From CAYOSU01 sp964541255 (lineage in GTDB: Bacteria; Bacillota; Clostridia; Christensenellales; CAMQZB01): a stretch of DNA of 24,510 nucleotides. Positions 7,044 to 16,131 of this stretch are shown here, piece by piece. The position numbers and the translations under genes are program-made. The notes beneath the pieces are model-generated. The model made no database searches, was not told the origin of the DNA, and saw only the letters and a program-made list of their open reading frames with translations. Where the stretch lies: positions 1-24,510 of the forward strand of contig CAZIPL010000022.1 in the NCBI GenBank assembly GCA_964541255.1, read 5' to 3'. How positions within the stretch are numbered: position 1 is the stretch's first letter; the number at the start of each line of letters is the position of its first letter.

Positions 7044-9353
7044 ATGAATTTAGAATTTGTCAATACGAGTATTTTGTCTGATGAAGATGAGGCTTTGGCT
7101 TTGTCTTTTTCGGATTACTTCGGAATAAGAAAAGAAATCGCTTCGATTATTATTTCGAAAGGAATAAGAACTATTCCCGAAGTCGATGCGTTTTTGTATC
7201 CCGAAAAGCTTCCGTTTAATTCGCCGTATATGCTATCCGATATGGATAAGCTTATCGATAGAGTAAAAACGGCTTCCGATAACGGCGAAAAAATCGTCGT
7301 ATACGGAGATTACGACGCCGACGGAATATGTGCGTCCTACATACTTTTCCTCGCCATAAAGGCATATAACAGCGGCGCAGACGTATCGGTTTTCATTCCC
7401 GATAGAAAGTTTGGGTATGGAATCGGAGAAGAAACGATTGAAATTCTTGCTGAAGAATATCAGCCCGATCTTGTCGTTACGTGCGACTTGGGAATATCTT
7501 GCAAAGAAGAGATAAGAACATTGATTGAGGATGCGGGAATCGACGTTGTCGTTTCTGACCACCATGAGCTTCCCGACGAGCTTCCCGATTGTCCTTGCGT
7601 TAACCCCAAAAAAGATTTGGGCAAATATCCTTGCATAGACCTTTGCGGAGCGGGAGTTGCTTATAAAATAGCACAGGCACTTGTTCCCGATAATGCCGAT
7701 GATTTTATCGAATTTGCGGCTATCGCAACTATTGCCGACAGCGTTCCGCTTCTTTCGGAAAACAGACTTATCGTTAAAAAAGGCTTGAAGAAAATGAACG
7801 AGAATCCGTCCGTTTCCGTAAAAGCTTTGATAGACGGAGCAAAAATTAAGGGAGAAATAACTTCCTCGACGGTCGCTTTCGTTTTGGCGCCGAGAATAAA
7901 CGCGAGCGGAAGAATGGGTGAGGCTGCAAGAAGCTTTATGCTTTTTTGTCAAGACGATTATGATTTGGCTCTTCAGATAGTTGACGAAATAAGCCAAGAT
8001 AATTATAAGCGTCAAAAGCTTTGTCAAGAAATATACGAAAGCGCATATTCTCAATATAATCGTGAGTCAGATACATTCGGCGTCGTGATAGCTAACGAAA
8101 ATTGGCATTCTGGATTGCTTGGTATAGTAGCGTCGAAAATTGCCGAGGAATTTCATAAGCCGTCAATTCTGTTTACGGAAGTAGACGGAAACTATAGAGG
8201 AAGCGGACGAAGTGTAGACGGAATAAACTTATTTGAAGCGCTTTCTTCAATGAGCGAGTTGTTTATAACTTTCGGCGGACATTCTCAGGCGTGCGGTCTT
8301 ACAATCAAAAAAGAAAACTTAGAGACTTTCAAAGAGCGTTTCAACGAATATTTGAAAAATCATACCGAGATATCGCATTATTTGCCTAAGATATATTACG
8401 ACATCGATTGTAATCGTGTTGATGTCAACTTGGCATTTTTGAATTCGTTGAAACTGTTGGAGCCTTTCGGAGTTGGGAATCCCAAACTGTGTTTTTATAA
8501 AAAGGTCAATTCTTTGATGGTTTATCCGTCTTCCAATCCGAATCACTTGATAGGCGACGGAGAAGATAAATTCTTAACGTGTTTTAATTTCGGTAAATAT
8601 TTAGACGTTTTGCGAAACGGCACGGAAAAGAAGCTGATTTTAGATTATCATATAGACGAATATAACGGCAAAAGCTATGCAAAAGCCAACTTAAAAAGCT
8701 TTTATACCGTCGGTACGAGTAAGCTTTTCGGAGAAAATATGCTTTACGACTATTTATATTCGGTCGATACGGAATATTACAGAGAAATATCCGAAGAAAA
8801 TCTCATAGAAAAGATTGACAAAAATCCTTTCGGAACGCTGATAGTCGCAAATACTTGCGAGGGCGTTGAAAGAATAAGAGAATTACTTAAAGGCAAAACC
8901 TATCTTGAAGAGCACAACACTTTGATAGTAAAAAGCAATATAAACAGGCTTTTGATTTCTTCCAATTCGACTATCAATTTCGAGAAATTCAAAACAATCG
9001 TTTTTGTCGAAAGGTTTTCTAATATTCCTTACGATATGCTTCCAGAAAAGGCTGAGTATTTTACGCTTTCCGACGAAGCATGCTTTAAAGGAATCGATCT
9101 TAAGAAAGACCGCGATAGATTCGTAAAGTGCTATATGGCTATCAAAGCGCTCGATAAGTGCAACGTAGTTTCATTTATGTCGCTGTATTCACCGCTTTTA
9201 TCGTTAGGGCTGTCAAAGCTCGAAGTCGTTTTGGCGTATAGCGTTTTCAAGGAACTTGGACTTATCGAAAACAAAAACGGCAAGCTTTCTATCGTTCAAA
9301 ACAAAAAAGTAGATCTAAATCAATCGCAAATATATAATTTGTTAAAATTATGA
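7044..9353 (+). CDS. recJ: single-strand-specific 5'-3' DNA exonuclease RecJ
   Basis: Degrades 5'-ended single-stranded DNA in recombination and repair. It is a DHH phosphoesterase with metal motifs DYDADG (89-94), TCDLGIS (146-152) and SDHHE (171-175). The DHHA1 domain contains GGHSQACG (about 411-418). The length of 769 aa is typical of the long Bacillota RecJ, which has a C-terminal extension beyond the E. coli core of about 577 aa. The extension here (roughly 560-769) has no motif I recognise. The ribosome-binding site is weak (GAAGACGG, about 7 bases before ATG). Its TGA overlaps the rel start by 4 bases (ATGA), so rel translation is probably coupled. Confidence 0.95.
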   Translation: MNLEFVNTSILSDEDEALALSFSDYFGIRKEIASIIISKGIRTIPEVDAFLYPEKLPFNSPYMLSDMDKLIDRVKTASDNGEKIVVYGDYDADGICASYILFLAIKAYNSGADVSVFIPDRKFGYGIGEETIEILAEEYQPDLVVTCDLGISCKEEIRTLIEDAGIDVVVSDHHELPDELPDCPCVNPKKDLGKYPCIDLCGAGVAYKIAQALVPDNADDFIEFAAIATIADSVPLLSENRLIVKKGLKKMNENPSVSVKALIDGAKIKGEITSSTVAFVLAPRINASGRMGEAARSFMLFCQDDYDLALQIVDEISQDNYKRQKLCQEIYESAYSQYNRESDTFGVVIANENWHSGLLGIVASKIAEEFHKPSILFTEVDGNYRGSGRSVDGINLFEALSSMSELFITFGGHSQACGLTIKKENLETFKERFNEYLKNHTEISHYLPKIYYDIDCNRVDVNLAFLNSLKLLEPFGVGNPKLCFYKKVNSLMVYPSSNPNHLIGDGEDKFLTCFNFGKYLDVLRNGTEKKLILDYHIDEYNGKSYAKANLKSFYTVGTSKLFGENMLYDYLYSVDTEYYREISEENLIEKIDKNPFGTLIVANTCEGVERIRELLKGKTYLEEHNTLIVKSNINRLLISSNSTINFEKFKTIVFVERFSNIPYDMLPEKAEYFTLSDEACFKGIDLKKDRDRFVKCYMAIKALDKCNVVSFMSLYSPLLSLGLSKLEVVLAYSVFKELGLIENKNGKLSIVQNKKVDLNQSQIYNLLKL

Positions 9354-11509
9354 ATGACTGTATCACTGAATTAAAAAACAAAATATCTTCGACATATTCG
9401 AAAGAAACCGCAGATAAGATATATGCGGCGTTAGACGTTGCGGTTAAGGCTCATGACGGTCAAAAAAGAAGCTCGGGGGAAGATTATATAATTCATCCCG
9501 TTCACGTTGCCGAAATATTGGTCGATTACGGACTTGATTACGAAACGATTTCCGCCGCCCTTTTGCATGACGTTATCGAAGATACCGACGTAACGGAAGA
9601 GGAAATAAGAAAACAGTTCGGAAACGAGATAACCGAGCTTGTAAACGGCGTTACGAAGCTAAACCGAATCAATTTCACGTCGAAAGAAGAAGAGCAAGCG
9701 GAGAATTTCAGAAAAATGTTCTTTGCTATGGCAAAAGACATAAGAGTACTTTTGATTAAGCTTGCAGATCGACTTCATAATATGCGTTCGCTCAACTTTT
9801 TGTCTCGAGAAAGACAGCTTGCAATGGCAAAAGAAACGGTTGAGATATATGCTAAGCTTGCGGGACGTCTCGGTATTTCTAAGATAAAGAGCGAGCTTGA
9901 AGACTTGTGCTTAAAATATCTCGAGCCTGAAAAGTATTATACTTTGGTTGAATTGATAAACGCTAACTTAGACGAACGCAACAAGCTCGTTACAAAGGTT
10001 GTTAAAGAAATACAGGAGCTTTTGGTCGAATCGGGTATAAAAGGCGAGGTTTTTGGAAGACCTAAGCACTTATATTCGATTTACAAGAAAATGAAGGAAA
10101 AGCACCTTGCTTTCGAAGAGATATATGACCTTATCGCAGTGAGAGTAATCGTAAATTCCATCGACGAGTGCTATGAGGTTCTCGGCAAAATTCATAACCG
10201 TTGGAAGCCTATTCCTGGACGTATAAAGGATTATATCGCAACTCCTAAGCCGAATATGTATCAGTCTCTTCATACGACGGTGGTTACAAACTACGGTCAG
10301 CCGTTCGAGATTCAGATAAGAACATACGAGATGCATAGAACAGCCGAATACGGTATCGCGGCACATTGGAAGTATAAAGAAAAACGTACCGATAATTCCG
10401 ACCTTGACACAAGGCTTTCTTGGATACGAGAGCTTATGGAAGACGAAGGGGATTTGAAAGATTCTGTTGAGTTTTTGAAGTCTATAAAGGGCGATTTGTA
10501 TGCGTTGGAAACGTTGGTATTCACTCCGAAAGGCGACGTAATATCGTTACCGTCTGGGTCTACGCCGATAGATTTTGCCTATAAGATTCACTCGGGAGTC
10601 GGCAACAAGATGACTGGGGCTATCGTCAACTCGAAAATGGTTCCGATTTCATACGAGCTAAAAACCGGTGACGTTGTCGAAGTTATAACCAACCCCAACT
10701 CAAAAGGTCCTTCTTGGGACTGGCTGAAAATATGTAAATCAAACAGTACGAAAGGTAAAATCAGGCAGTTCTTCAAGCATGAAATGAAGGACGAAAACAT
10801 CAAACGCGGCAAAGCCATGCTCGACCTTGAAGCGAAAAGAAGAGGATTCTCACTTTCCGATCTTATGACGGAAGAGGGTCTCAATATCGTGTTTGAAAAA
10901 TTGTCTTTCCAAAGTACTGACGAAATGTTTGCTGCCGTTGGTTACGGTGCAGTCAAGGTTAATCAGGTAATCTTGAAGCTTACCGACCATTACCTAAAGA
11001 CAATCGAGAGGCAAAAGCCGCAAGAGTTTACTTCCGTTGCTCCGAGAACGAGTTCTTCGAACGAATCGGGAGTAATAGTTAAAGGTAGCACTGATTTATT
11101 GGTAAAGCTTGCAAAATGCTGTTCTCCGGTTCCCGGGGACGAAATCATCGGATTTATTTCCCGCGGAAGAGGAATTACTATCCACCGTGCGGATTGTCCG
11201 AATGTCAAGGGAATGGAGCCTGAACGTCTTATCGAAGCCGATTGGAACGATCATATCGCCAACTTAAAGCCATTTGACGTAACGCTGCAAATCGTATCGG
11301 CAGATATAGTAGGACTTCTTGCTTTGATAACGGCTGAAATATCGGCGATGAAAATTCCCGTAGTCAATCTTTCTGCAAGAACCGATAAAAATAAAGGCGC
11401 GATAATTACTCTAACCGTACAGATAACGAAACTATCTGCTCTTGAGGCGTTAAAGAGCAAAATCGAGAGTATTAACGGCGTTAAAGAAGTATTCAGAACA
11501 ACTAACTAA
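9350..11509 (+). CDS. rel: bifunctional (p)ppGpp synthetase/hydrolase Rel
   Basis: Makes and destroys the stringent-response alarmone. At 719 aa it has the full long-RSH layout: the HD hydrolase with HDVIED at 73-78 intact, then a synthetase domain (about 230-345). The latter has RIKD at 291-294, the RXKD form of bifunctional enzymes rather than the EXDD form of monofunctional RelA, and the NMYQSLHTTV loop at 302-311. A TGS domain follows (about 393-455), then a zinc-finger-like region with KCCSPVPGDEI and DCPNV, and a C-terminal ACT domain (about 645-715). The start overlaps the recJ stop by ATGA. The apt gene often lying between recJ and relA is absent. Confidence 0.96.
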   Translation: MNDCITELKNKISSTYSKETADKIYAALDVAVKAHDGQKRSSGEDYIIHPVHVAEILVDYGLDYETISAALLHDVIEDTDVTEEEIRKQFGNEITELVNGVTKLNRINFTSKEEEQAENFRKMFFAMAKDIRVLLIKLADRLHNMRSLNFLSRERQLAMAKETVEIYAKLAGRLGISKIKSELEDLCLKYLEPEKYYTLVELINANLDERNKLVTKVVKEIQELLVESGIKGEVFGRPKHLYSIYKKMKEKHLAFEEIYDLIAVRVIVNSIDECYEVLGKIHNRWKPIPGRIKDYIATPKPNMYQSLHTTVVTNYGQPFEIQIRTYEMHRTAEYGIAAHWKYKEKRTDNSDLDTRLSWIRELMEDEGDLKDSVEFLKSIKGDLYALETLVFTPKGDVISLPSGSTPIDFAYKIHSGVGNKMTGAIVNSKMVPISYELKTGDVVEVITNPNSKGPSWDWLKICKSNSTKGKIRQFFKHEMKDENIKRGKAMLDLEAKRRGFSLSDLMTEEGLNIVFEKLSFQSTDEMFAAVGYGAVKVNQVILKLTDHYLKTIERQKPQEFTSVAPRTSSSNESGVIVKGSTDLLVKLAKCCSPVPGDEIIGFISRGRGITIHRADCPNVKGMEPERLIEADWNDHIANLKPFDVTLQIVSADIVGLLALITAEISAMKIPVVNLSARTDKNKGAIITLTVQITKLSALEALKSKIESINGVKEVFRTTN

Positions 11510-11515
11510 GAAGCT

Positions 11516-12136
11516 ATGATAAACGTATATAAACTCGAAACAGGGCTTTTGGGAGCTAATACTTATATATTGGCTAAGCAAGACAGCCGAGAATGCGTGA
11601 TAGTCGATGCGGGCGGAGATTATAGAAAGATTAAAAATCTTCTTAACGAACTTAATCTTAGCCCGAAAGCAGTGTTACTAACTCACGGTCATTTCGACCA
11701 TATCGGCGCATGCAAAAGCTTCCAAGAAGACGGAGTAAAAATATATATAAACTACGCCGACGACGGTTTTACCAAATGTCCGAGACTTGACGGTTTCCCC
11801 GACGTATCAAAATATACTAAGCCATTTTCGGCAGATGTCTATGTAAACGACGGAGATTTACTTGAAATTGCCGATTTGAGAATAAAAGTTATTTCTACGC
11901 CCGGGCACTCTAAAGGAAGTGTATGCTATCTTATTGACGGGATGTTATTTTCCGGCGATACGCTCTTTCATATGTCGATAGGAAGAACCGATTTTGAGGG
12001 CGGAGATTACGACGAGCTGATTGAATCCGTGAAAAACAAGCTTTTTGTTTTGGAAAACGTAAAAATATATCCCGGGCACGGCGAAATGTCTGATATAGAT
12101 TTGGAGAAAAACTGCAATCCATACTTTTTGAAATGA
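11516..12136 (+). CDS. metallo-beta-lactamase-fold hydrolase (glyoxalase II-like)
   Basis: A 206 aa cytosolic metallohydrolase with a complete binuclear metal site: THGHFDH (His57, His59, Asp61, His62), His131 (TPGHSKGS), Asp148 (FSGDTLF) and His188 (YPGHG). This pattern fits hydroxyacylglutathione-hydrolase-like or similar thioester hydrolases. The substrate is unknown, and glutathione is not expected in most Clostridia. It starts 6 bases after rel with little ribosome-binding site and overlaps hemZ by ATGA. The same neighbour pair (rel, then this hydrolase, then hemZ) is common in Clostridia as far as I recall, without a proven functional link. Confidence 0.92.
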   Translation: MINVYKLETGLLGANTYILAKQDSRECVIVDAGGDYRKIKNLLNELNLSPKAVLLTHGHFDHIGACKSFQEDGVKIYINYADDGFTKCPRLDGFPDVSKYTKPFSADVYVNDGDLLEIADLRIKVISTPGHSKGSVCYLIDGMLFSGDTLFHMSIGRTDFEGGDYDELIESVKNKLFVLENVKIYPGHGEMSDIDLEKNCNPYFLK

Positions 12137-13521
12137 TTAAAACCAATTATCCTAAAATCGAAAACGATTTGAACGACGTAATAAGATCTTTTGTGAATCT
12201 TCCCGAAAACGTCGAAATCGAGCATATTTTTTTTGAAAATGACGGCGAATTTATAAATACCGTTATAATCGACGGAAATGTATTTAATTCGTCGGTTAAA
12301 GCAGATAAAGATTTCGACGAATTGAAAAGAACGAGAATAATCAAAAGATACGCCAAAATCCTTTTATACGAGTCTTTGCAAAAGATATATCCAGAATTTC
12401 ACCCGTGGGGAAGTTTGACGGGAATAAGACCCGTAAAGCTTTTTAGGTCGCTCACCGAAAAAGAAAACGTTGACGCTGAAATGTTTTTTTCTGATATTTA
12501 CAAAGTATCTCTCGAAAAAACAAAGCTCGTCAAGCAAATATACGATATACAAAAACCTTTATACGAAAGAGGCGATAGGGGAATCGATTTATATATCGGC
12601 ATTCCGTTTTGTTTGTCAAGGTGTTATTATTGTTCTTTTATATCGCAAGATCTTCATCATACGCCTGAAGAGATGGTCGATAGATACGTCGATTCGCTGA
12701 TAAACGATATATTATGCGCAAAACAGATTATTATTGCGAATAATTATAAGCTTCGCTCGGTATATATGGGCGGCGGCACTCCTACATCATTAAACGAACG
12801 ACAGCTTGCAAAAGTGCTTTCTGTTTGCGATTTTGAAGTTAATGAGTTTACTATCGAAGCAGGTCGTCCCGACACGATAACGAAAGGAAAGCTAGACGAA
12901 ATAGCAAAAGTGGCAAACAGAATAAGCATAAATCCGCAAACTTCGCACGATAAGACGTTGGAGCTTATCGGGAGAAAACATACTTTCAAGGATTTTCTTG
13001 ACTGCTACGAAATGGCGAAAAAATATAACTTTTCGATAAATTGCGATCTTATCGCGGGACTTTCTGGGGAAACCGCTAAAGATTTTGTAGAATCTGTTGA
13101 AAAGATTATATCTTTATCTCCCGACAACATAACCTTGCATACTCTTGCACTGAAAGCGGGAAGTAAGCTTAAAGAATCTACAAACAAGAACATAAACGAC
13201 GAAATCACCGATATGGTTGACGGCGGATATAAGTTGTTGTTTGAATCCGGATATAAGCCGTATTATTTATATAGACAAAAATATATGGCGGGCAATCTTG
13301 AAAATACAGGATTTTTCAAAGATACTCCGTGTATTTATAACATCGATATTATGGAAGAGAATACTTCCAATATCGCTTGCGGTGCAAACGCCGTTTCAAA
13401 GCGTTTTTATTTCAAAGATAACAGAATCGAAAGATTCGCTTATCCCAAAGACGTAAAAACGTATATAGAAAAACTCGACGACAATATAAATAAACGAGAA
13501 AAATTATTTATTAACCCTTAA
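12133..13521 (+). CDS. hemZ: coproporphyrinogen III dehydrogenase-like radical SAM protein HemZ
   Basis: Radical SAM enzyme related to anaerobic coproporphyrinogen oxidase. The 4Fe-4S motif is CLSRCYYC (Cys160, Cys164, Cys167), followed by MGGGTPT (212-218). About 150 residues precede the radical SAM core, including GSLTGIRPVKL at 93-103. This extension separates HemZ from HemW and HemN, which begin with the core. The length of 462 aa is slightly under B. subtilis HemZ (about 500). Translation is coupled to the metallohydrolase by ATGA overlap. No other haem gene is in the window, so the physiological substrate is uncertain. No clear terminator follows; rpsO has its own promoter. Confidence 0.9.
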   Translation: MIKTNYPKIENDLNDVIRSFVNLPENVEIEHIFFENDGEFINTVIIDGNVFNSSVKADKDFDELKRTRIIKRYAKILLYESLQKIYPEFHPWGSLTGIRPVKLFRSLTEKENVDAEMFFSDIYKVSLEKTKLVKQIYDIQKPLYERGDRGIDLYIGIPFCLSRCYYCSFISQDLHHTPEEMVDRYVDSLINDILCAKQIIIANNYKLRSVYMGGGTPTSLNERQLAKVLSVCDFEVNEFTIEAGRPDTITKGKLDEIAKVANRISINPQTSHDKTLELIGRKHTFKDFLDCYEMAKKYNFSINCDLIAGLSGETAKDFVESVEKIISLSPDNITLHTLALKAGSKLKESTNKNINDEITDMVDGGYKLLFESGYKPYYLYRQKYMAGNLENTGFFKDTPCIYNIDIMEENTSNIACGANAVSKRFYFKDNRIERFAYPKDVKTYIEKLDDNINKREKLFINP

Positions 13522-13527
13522 AATCGT

Positions 13528-13556
13528 TAGACAAACTCTTTTTTTTATGGTATTAT
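13528..13556 (+). promoter_or_regulatory. rpsO-pnp promoter
   Basis: TAGACA (13528-13533), 17 bases including a run of eight T, then TATTAT (13551-13556). Transcription should begin near 13563 and give an 80-base leader before rpsO. Confidence 0.65.
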
Positions 13557-13563
13557 TATCAAG

Positions 13564-13607
13564 GTTACCGTTGCTTTGGATTATCGAATCTCCAACGTAA
13601 TGCAAAG
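13564..13607 (+). promoter_or_regulatory. structured rpsO leader, candidate S15 autoregulatory element
   Basis: The leader folds as CGTTG (13569-13573) with CAACG (13593-13597), an internal loop (CTTT against C), then GGATT (13578-13582) with AATCT (13587-13591) and an ATCG loop. The inner helix includes a G-U next to a G-C pair. The base can extend by GTTA/TAAT (13564-13567/13598-13601) across a bulged C. CAAAG at 13603-13607 could pair with CTTTG at 13574-13578 as an alternative fold or pseudoknot. S15 is known to repress its own mRNA through varied leader structures; that this one does so is inference. Confidence 0.45.
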
Positions 13608-13642
13608 TTTTCGGCGAATTTCAATTTTTGGAGGATAAAACA

Positions 13643-13906
13643 ATGGAGAAAGAAAAAAAGACAAGCATTATCAACGAGTATGGCAGAAGCGAAGGAGATA
13701 CAGGTTCTCCCGAAGTTCAGATCGCTCTTTTGACAGAACGTATCAATCACTTGACAGAGCATCTTAAGGCTAACCCCAACGACAACCATTCGAGACGTGG
13801 TCTTTTCAAAATGGTAGGTCGTCGTCGTAACCTTTTGAACTACCTTAAGTCTAAAGATATCAATAAGTACAGAGAGATCATTGCAAGACTCAACATCAGA
13901 AAGTAA
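13643..13906 (+). CDS. rpsO: 30S ribosomal protein S15
   Basis: Binds the central domain of 16S rRNA early in small-subunit assembly. It is 87 aa, the normal size. Family sequence includes GDTGSPEVQIALLTERI, the HSRRGLF helix and GRRRNLLNYL. The ATG at 13643 is right: a frame-extending TTG at 13628 overlaps the ribosome-binding site GGAGG (13630-13634), which is 8 bases before the ATG. It has its own promoter and folded leader. A hairpin terminator lies between it and pnp, an arrangement seen in many bacteria where PNPase expression depends partly on read-through. Confidence 0.98.
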   Translation: MEKEKKTSIINEYGRSEGDTGSPEVQIALLTERINHLTEHLKANPNDNHSRRGLFKMVGRRRNLLNYLKSKDINKYREIIARLNIRK

Positions 13907-13918
13907 CTTGAAAGTTAT

Positions 13919-13951
13919 AAAAGCGGAATAATTTATTTTCCGCTTTTTCGT
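13919..13951 (+). terminator. terminator between rpsO and pnp, probably partly read through
   Basis: AAAAGCGGAA (13919-13928) pairs perfectly with TTCCGCTTTT (13938-13947), loop of 9 bases, with a short T-rich tail. It lies 12 bases after rpsO and 38 bases before the pnp start. I see no convincing promoter for pnp in between, so pnp may rely on read-through. Confidence 0.8.
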
Positions 13952-13984
13952 TTAATTACGGTATCAATAATTAGGAGAACATAG

Positions 13985-16072
13985 ATGACAGAAAATTATC
14001 GCGAATTCAGAACTACCTATGCCGGTAGAGAATTGGTTGTCGAAGTAGGCAAGTATTGCGGACAATCAAACGGTTCTTGCGTTGTAAGATGCGGTGAGAC
14101 GGCTGTTCTTGTCAACGTAAACATGTCTGAATCGCCGAGAGAGGGAATGGACTTCTTCCCGTTATCGGTTGATTTTGAAGAAAAAATGTATTCGGTAGGT
14201 AAAATCCCCGGCTCTTTCAAACGCCGCGAATCCAGACCTTCCGATAAAGCGATCCTTACGAGCCGTCTTATCGATAGACCCATAAGGCCGCTTTTCCCCA
14301 AGGGACTTTATAACGACGTAGTTGTTATTGCAACCGCTATGTCCGTAGATCCCGATATTCCGCCAGAGGTATACGGCATGCTCGGATCCTCGATCGCACT
14401 TTCTATTTCGGATATTCCTTGGCAAGGTCCTACGGGGTCCGTAGTAGTAGGTATGGTTGACGGAGAGTATGTTTTGAACCCCGATTCCAAACAGAGAGAA
14501 AAATCTGTTTTGACGCTTAATTTGGCAGGAACCAAAGATGCTATCATGATGGTTGAGGCTGGCTCGAAAGAAATTTCCGACGACGAAATGATCAAAGCTA
14601 TTCTTTTCGGTCACGAAGAAATCAAAAAAATCTGCACCTTCATCGAAGAAATTCAGAAAGAAGTAGGTAAGCCCAAACGTCAGATGGAGCTTTACCACGT
14701 TCCCGAAGAGATTAACGCGGCAGTCCGCGAATATGCAGATGAAAAGCTCGATTACGTTCTCGAAGCATATGTAAGAAGCGAACGTCAGCAGCGTGAAAAA
14801 GAAATGGATGAAGATGTATTCAACCATTTCGCAGAGATTTTCCCCGACAAGAAACGTGAGATCGGAGACGTACTTTATCAGATGCAGAAGGAAAAAGTAC
14901 GTAAGAAGATTCTTGAAAAAGGAATCAGACCCGACGGCAGAGGCGTTAAGGAAATCAGACCTATTTGGTGTGAAGTCGGCGTCATGCCTAGAGTTCACGG
15001 AACGGGCGTTTTCACAAGAGGCGAAACTCAGGCTTTGACAACTTGCACGCTCGGAACTATCGGCGATATGCAAAAGCTCGAAGGTCTCGATGAAGAAGAG
15101 TCGAAGAGATATATGCATCACTATAACTTCCCGTCGTATTCGACCGGTGAAGCAAAAGCTCCGAGATCTCCCGGAAGAAGAGAAATCGGTCACGGCGCAC
15201 TTGCAGAAAGAGCGCTTGAGCCCGTACTTCCCACGGAAGAGGAATTCCCTTATGCGATAAGAACTGTTTCCGAAATTCTGTCTTCCAACGGTTCGACGTC
15301 TCAGGCTTCCGTTTGCGGTTCAACCCTTGCACTTATGGATGCAGGCGTTCCTATCAAACGTCCCGTTGCAGGCGTTGCTATGGGTCTTATTAAAGACGAG
15401 GAAAGCGGAAAGGTAGAAATCCTTACAGATATTCAAGGTCTTGAAGACTTCCTCGGAGATATGGACTTCAAGGTAGCGGGAACTACGAAAGGTATCACTG
15501 CTATCCAGATGGATATTAAGGTAAAAGGCATCACCGAAGAAGTATTCACAAGAGCAATCAAGCAAGCAAACGAAGGAAGAAACTTCATTCTCAACAAAAT
15601 GCTCGCAGTTCTTCCCGAACCGAGAGCCGAGCTTTCTAAATACGCTCCAAAGATTATATCCTTCCAGATCAATCCTGATAAGATCAGAGACGTTATCGGA
15701 AGCGGCGGAAAGACAATCAATAAGATTATCGACGAAACAGGCGTTAAGATCGATATCGACGATTCCGGTAAAGTATTTATCGCAACTCCCGATTCCGCAG
15801 CGGCTGACAGGGCTAAGGCAATTATCATGTCTATCGCTCACGATCCCGAGGTAGGAGATATCTTCGCCGGAAAAGTAGCAAGAATCATCTCTATCGGTGC
15901 ATTCGTTGAAATCGCTCCCGGAAAAGACGGAATGATTCACATCAGCAAACTTTCCGATAAGAGAGTTAACAAGGTTGAAGACGTTGTAAACATCGGAGAT
16001 AACGTTAAAGTTGAAGTAATTAAGATCGGCGAAAAGGGAATAGACCTTAAGCTTCTCGAAAAACTCAACTAA
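13985..16072 (+). CDS. pnp: polyribonucleotide nucleotidyltransferase (PNPase)
   Basis: Phosphorolytic 3'-5' exoribonuclease of mRNA decay, able also to add tails, working as a trimer. It is 695 aa, close to B. subtilis PnpA (about 705). The first RNase PH domain spans about 10-225 with SRLIDRPIRPLFPKG. An all-helical linker is followed by the second RNase PH core, with GSTSQASVCGS and the metal-binding GDMDFKVAG (Asp492, Asp494). The KH domain has GSGGK at about 571-575, and the S1 domain (about 625-694) has GAFVEIAPGKDGMIHISKL. TTAGGAG lies 8 bases before the ATG. Large antisense open frames in this gene are composition shadows. Confidence 0.98.
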   Translation: MTENYREFRTTYAGRELVVEVGKYCGQSNGSCVVRCGETAVLVNVNMSESPREGMDFFPLSVDFEEKMYSVGKIPGSFKRRESRPSDKAILTSRLIDRPIRPLFPKGLYNDVVVIATAMSVDPDIPPEVYGMLGSSIALSISDIPWQGPTGSVVVGMVDGEYVLNPDSKQREKSVLTLNLAGTKDAIMMVEAGSKEISDDEMIKAILFGHEEIKKICTFIEEIQKEVGKPKRQMELYHVPEEINAAVREYADEKLDYVLEAYVRSERQQREKEMDEDVFNHFAEIFPDKKREIGDVLYQMQKEKVRKKILEKGIRPDGRGVKEIRPIWCEVGVMPRVHGTGVFTRGETQALTTCTLGTIGDMQKLEGLDEEESKRYMHHYNFPSYSTGEAKAPRSPGRREIGHGALAERALEPVLPTEEEFPYAIRTVSEILSSNGSTSQASVCGSTLALMDAGVPIKRPVAGVAMGLIKDEESGKVEILTDIQGLEDFLGDMDFKVAGTTKGITAIQMDIKVKGITEEVFTRAIKQANEGRNFILNKMLAVLPEPRAELSKYAPKIISFQINPDKIRDVIGSGGKTINKIIDETGVKIDIDDSGKVFIATPDSAAADRAKAIIMSIAHDPEVGDIFAGKVARIISIGAFVEIAPGKDGMIHISKLSDKRVNKVEDVVNIGDNVKVEVIKIGEKGIDLKLLEKLN

Positions 16073-16094
16073 TAATACAAACAAATAAACTATT

Positions 16095-16131
16095 AGCCGT
16101 AAGTATTCGCATTTACTTGCGGCTTTTTTAT
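16095..16131 (+). terminator. Rho-independent terminator of pnp
   Basis: AGCCGTAAGTA (16095-16105) pairs with TACTTGCGGCT (16114-16124), 11 pairs including one wobble, with an 8-base loop, followed by TTTTTTATTT. It lies about 22 bases after the pnp stop. Confidence 0.93.

Noticed and set aside
7233..8054. Antisense open frame of 273 aa opposite recJ
   Set aside because: It lies wholly inside the catalytic part of recJ and has no domain or start signal.
13628..13642. TTG start for rpsO
   Set aside because: The TTG overlaps the GGAGG ribosome-binding site itself; ATG at 13643 gives a normal 87 aa S15.
14162..16084. Long antisense open frames (343 and 254 aa) opposite pnp
   Set aside because: pnp is unmistakable throughout; the antisense readings are Phe/Asp/Ser-rich, have no ribosome-binding sites and match the usual shadow of codon-biased genes.
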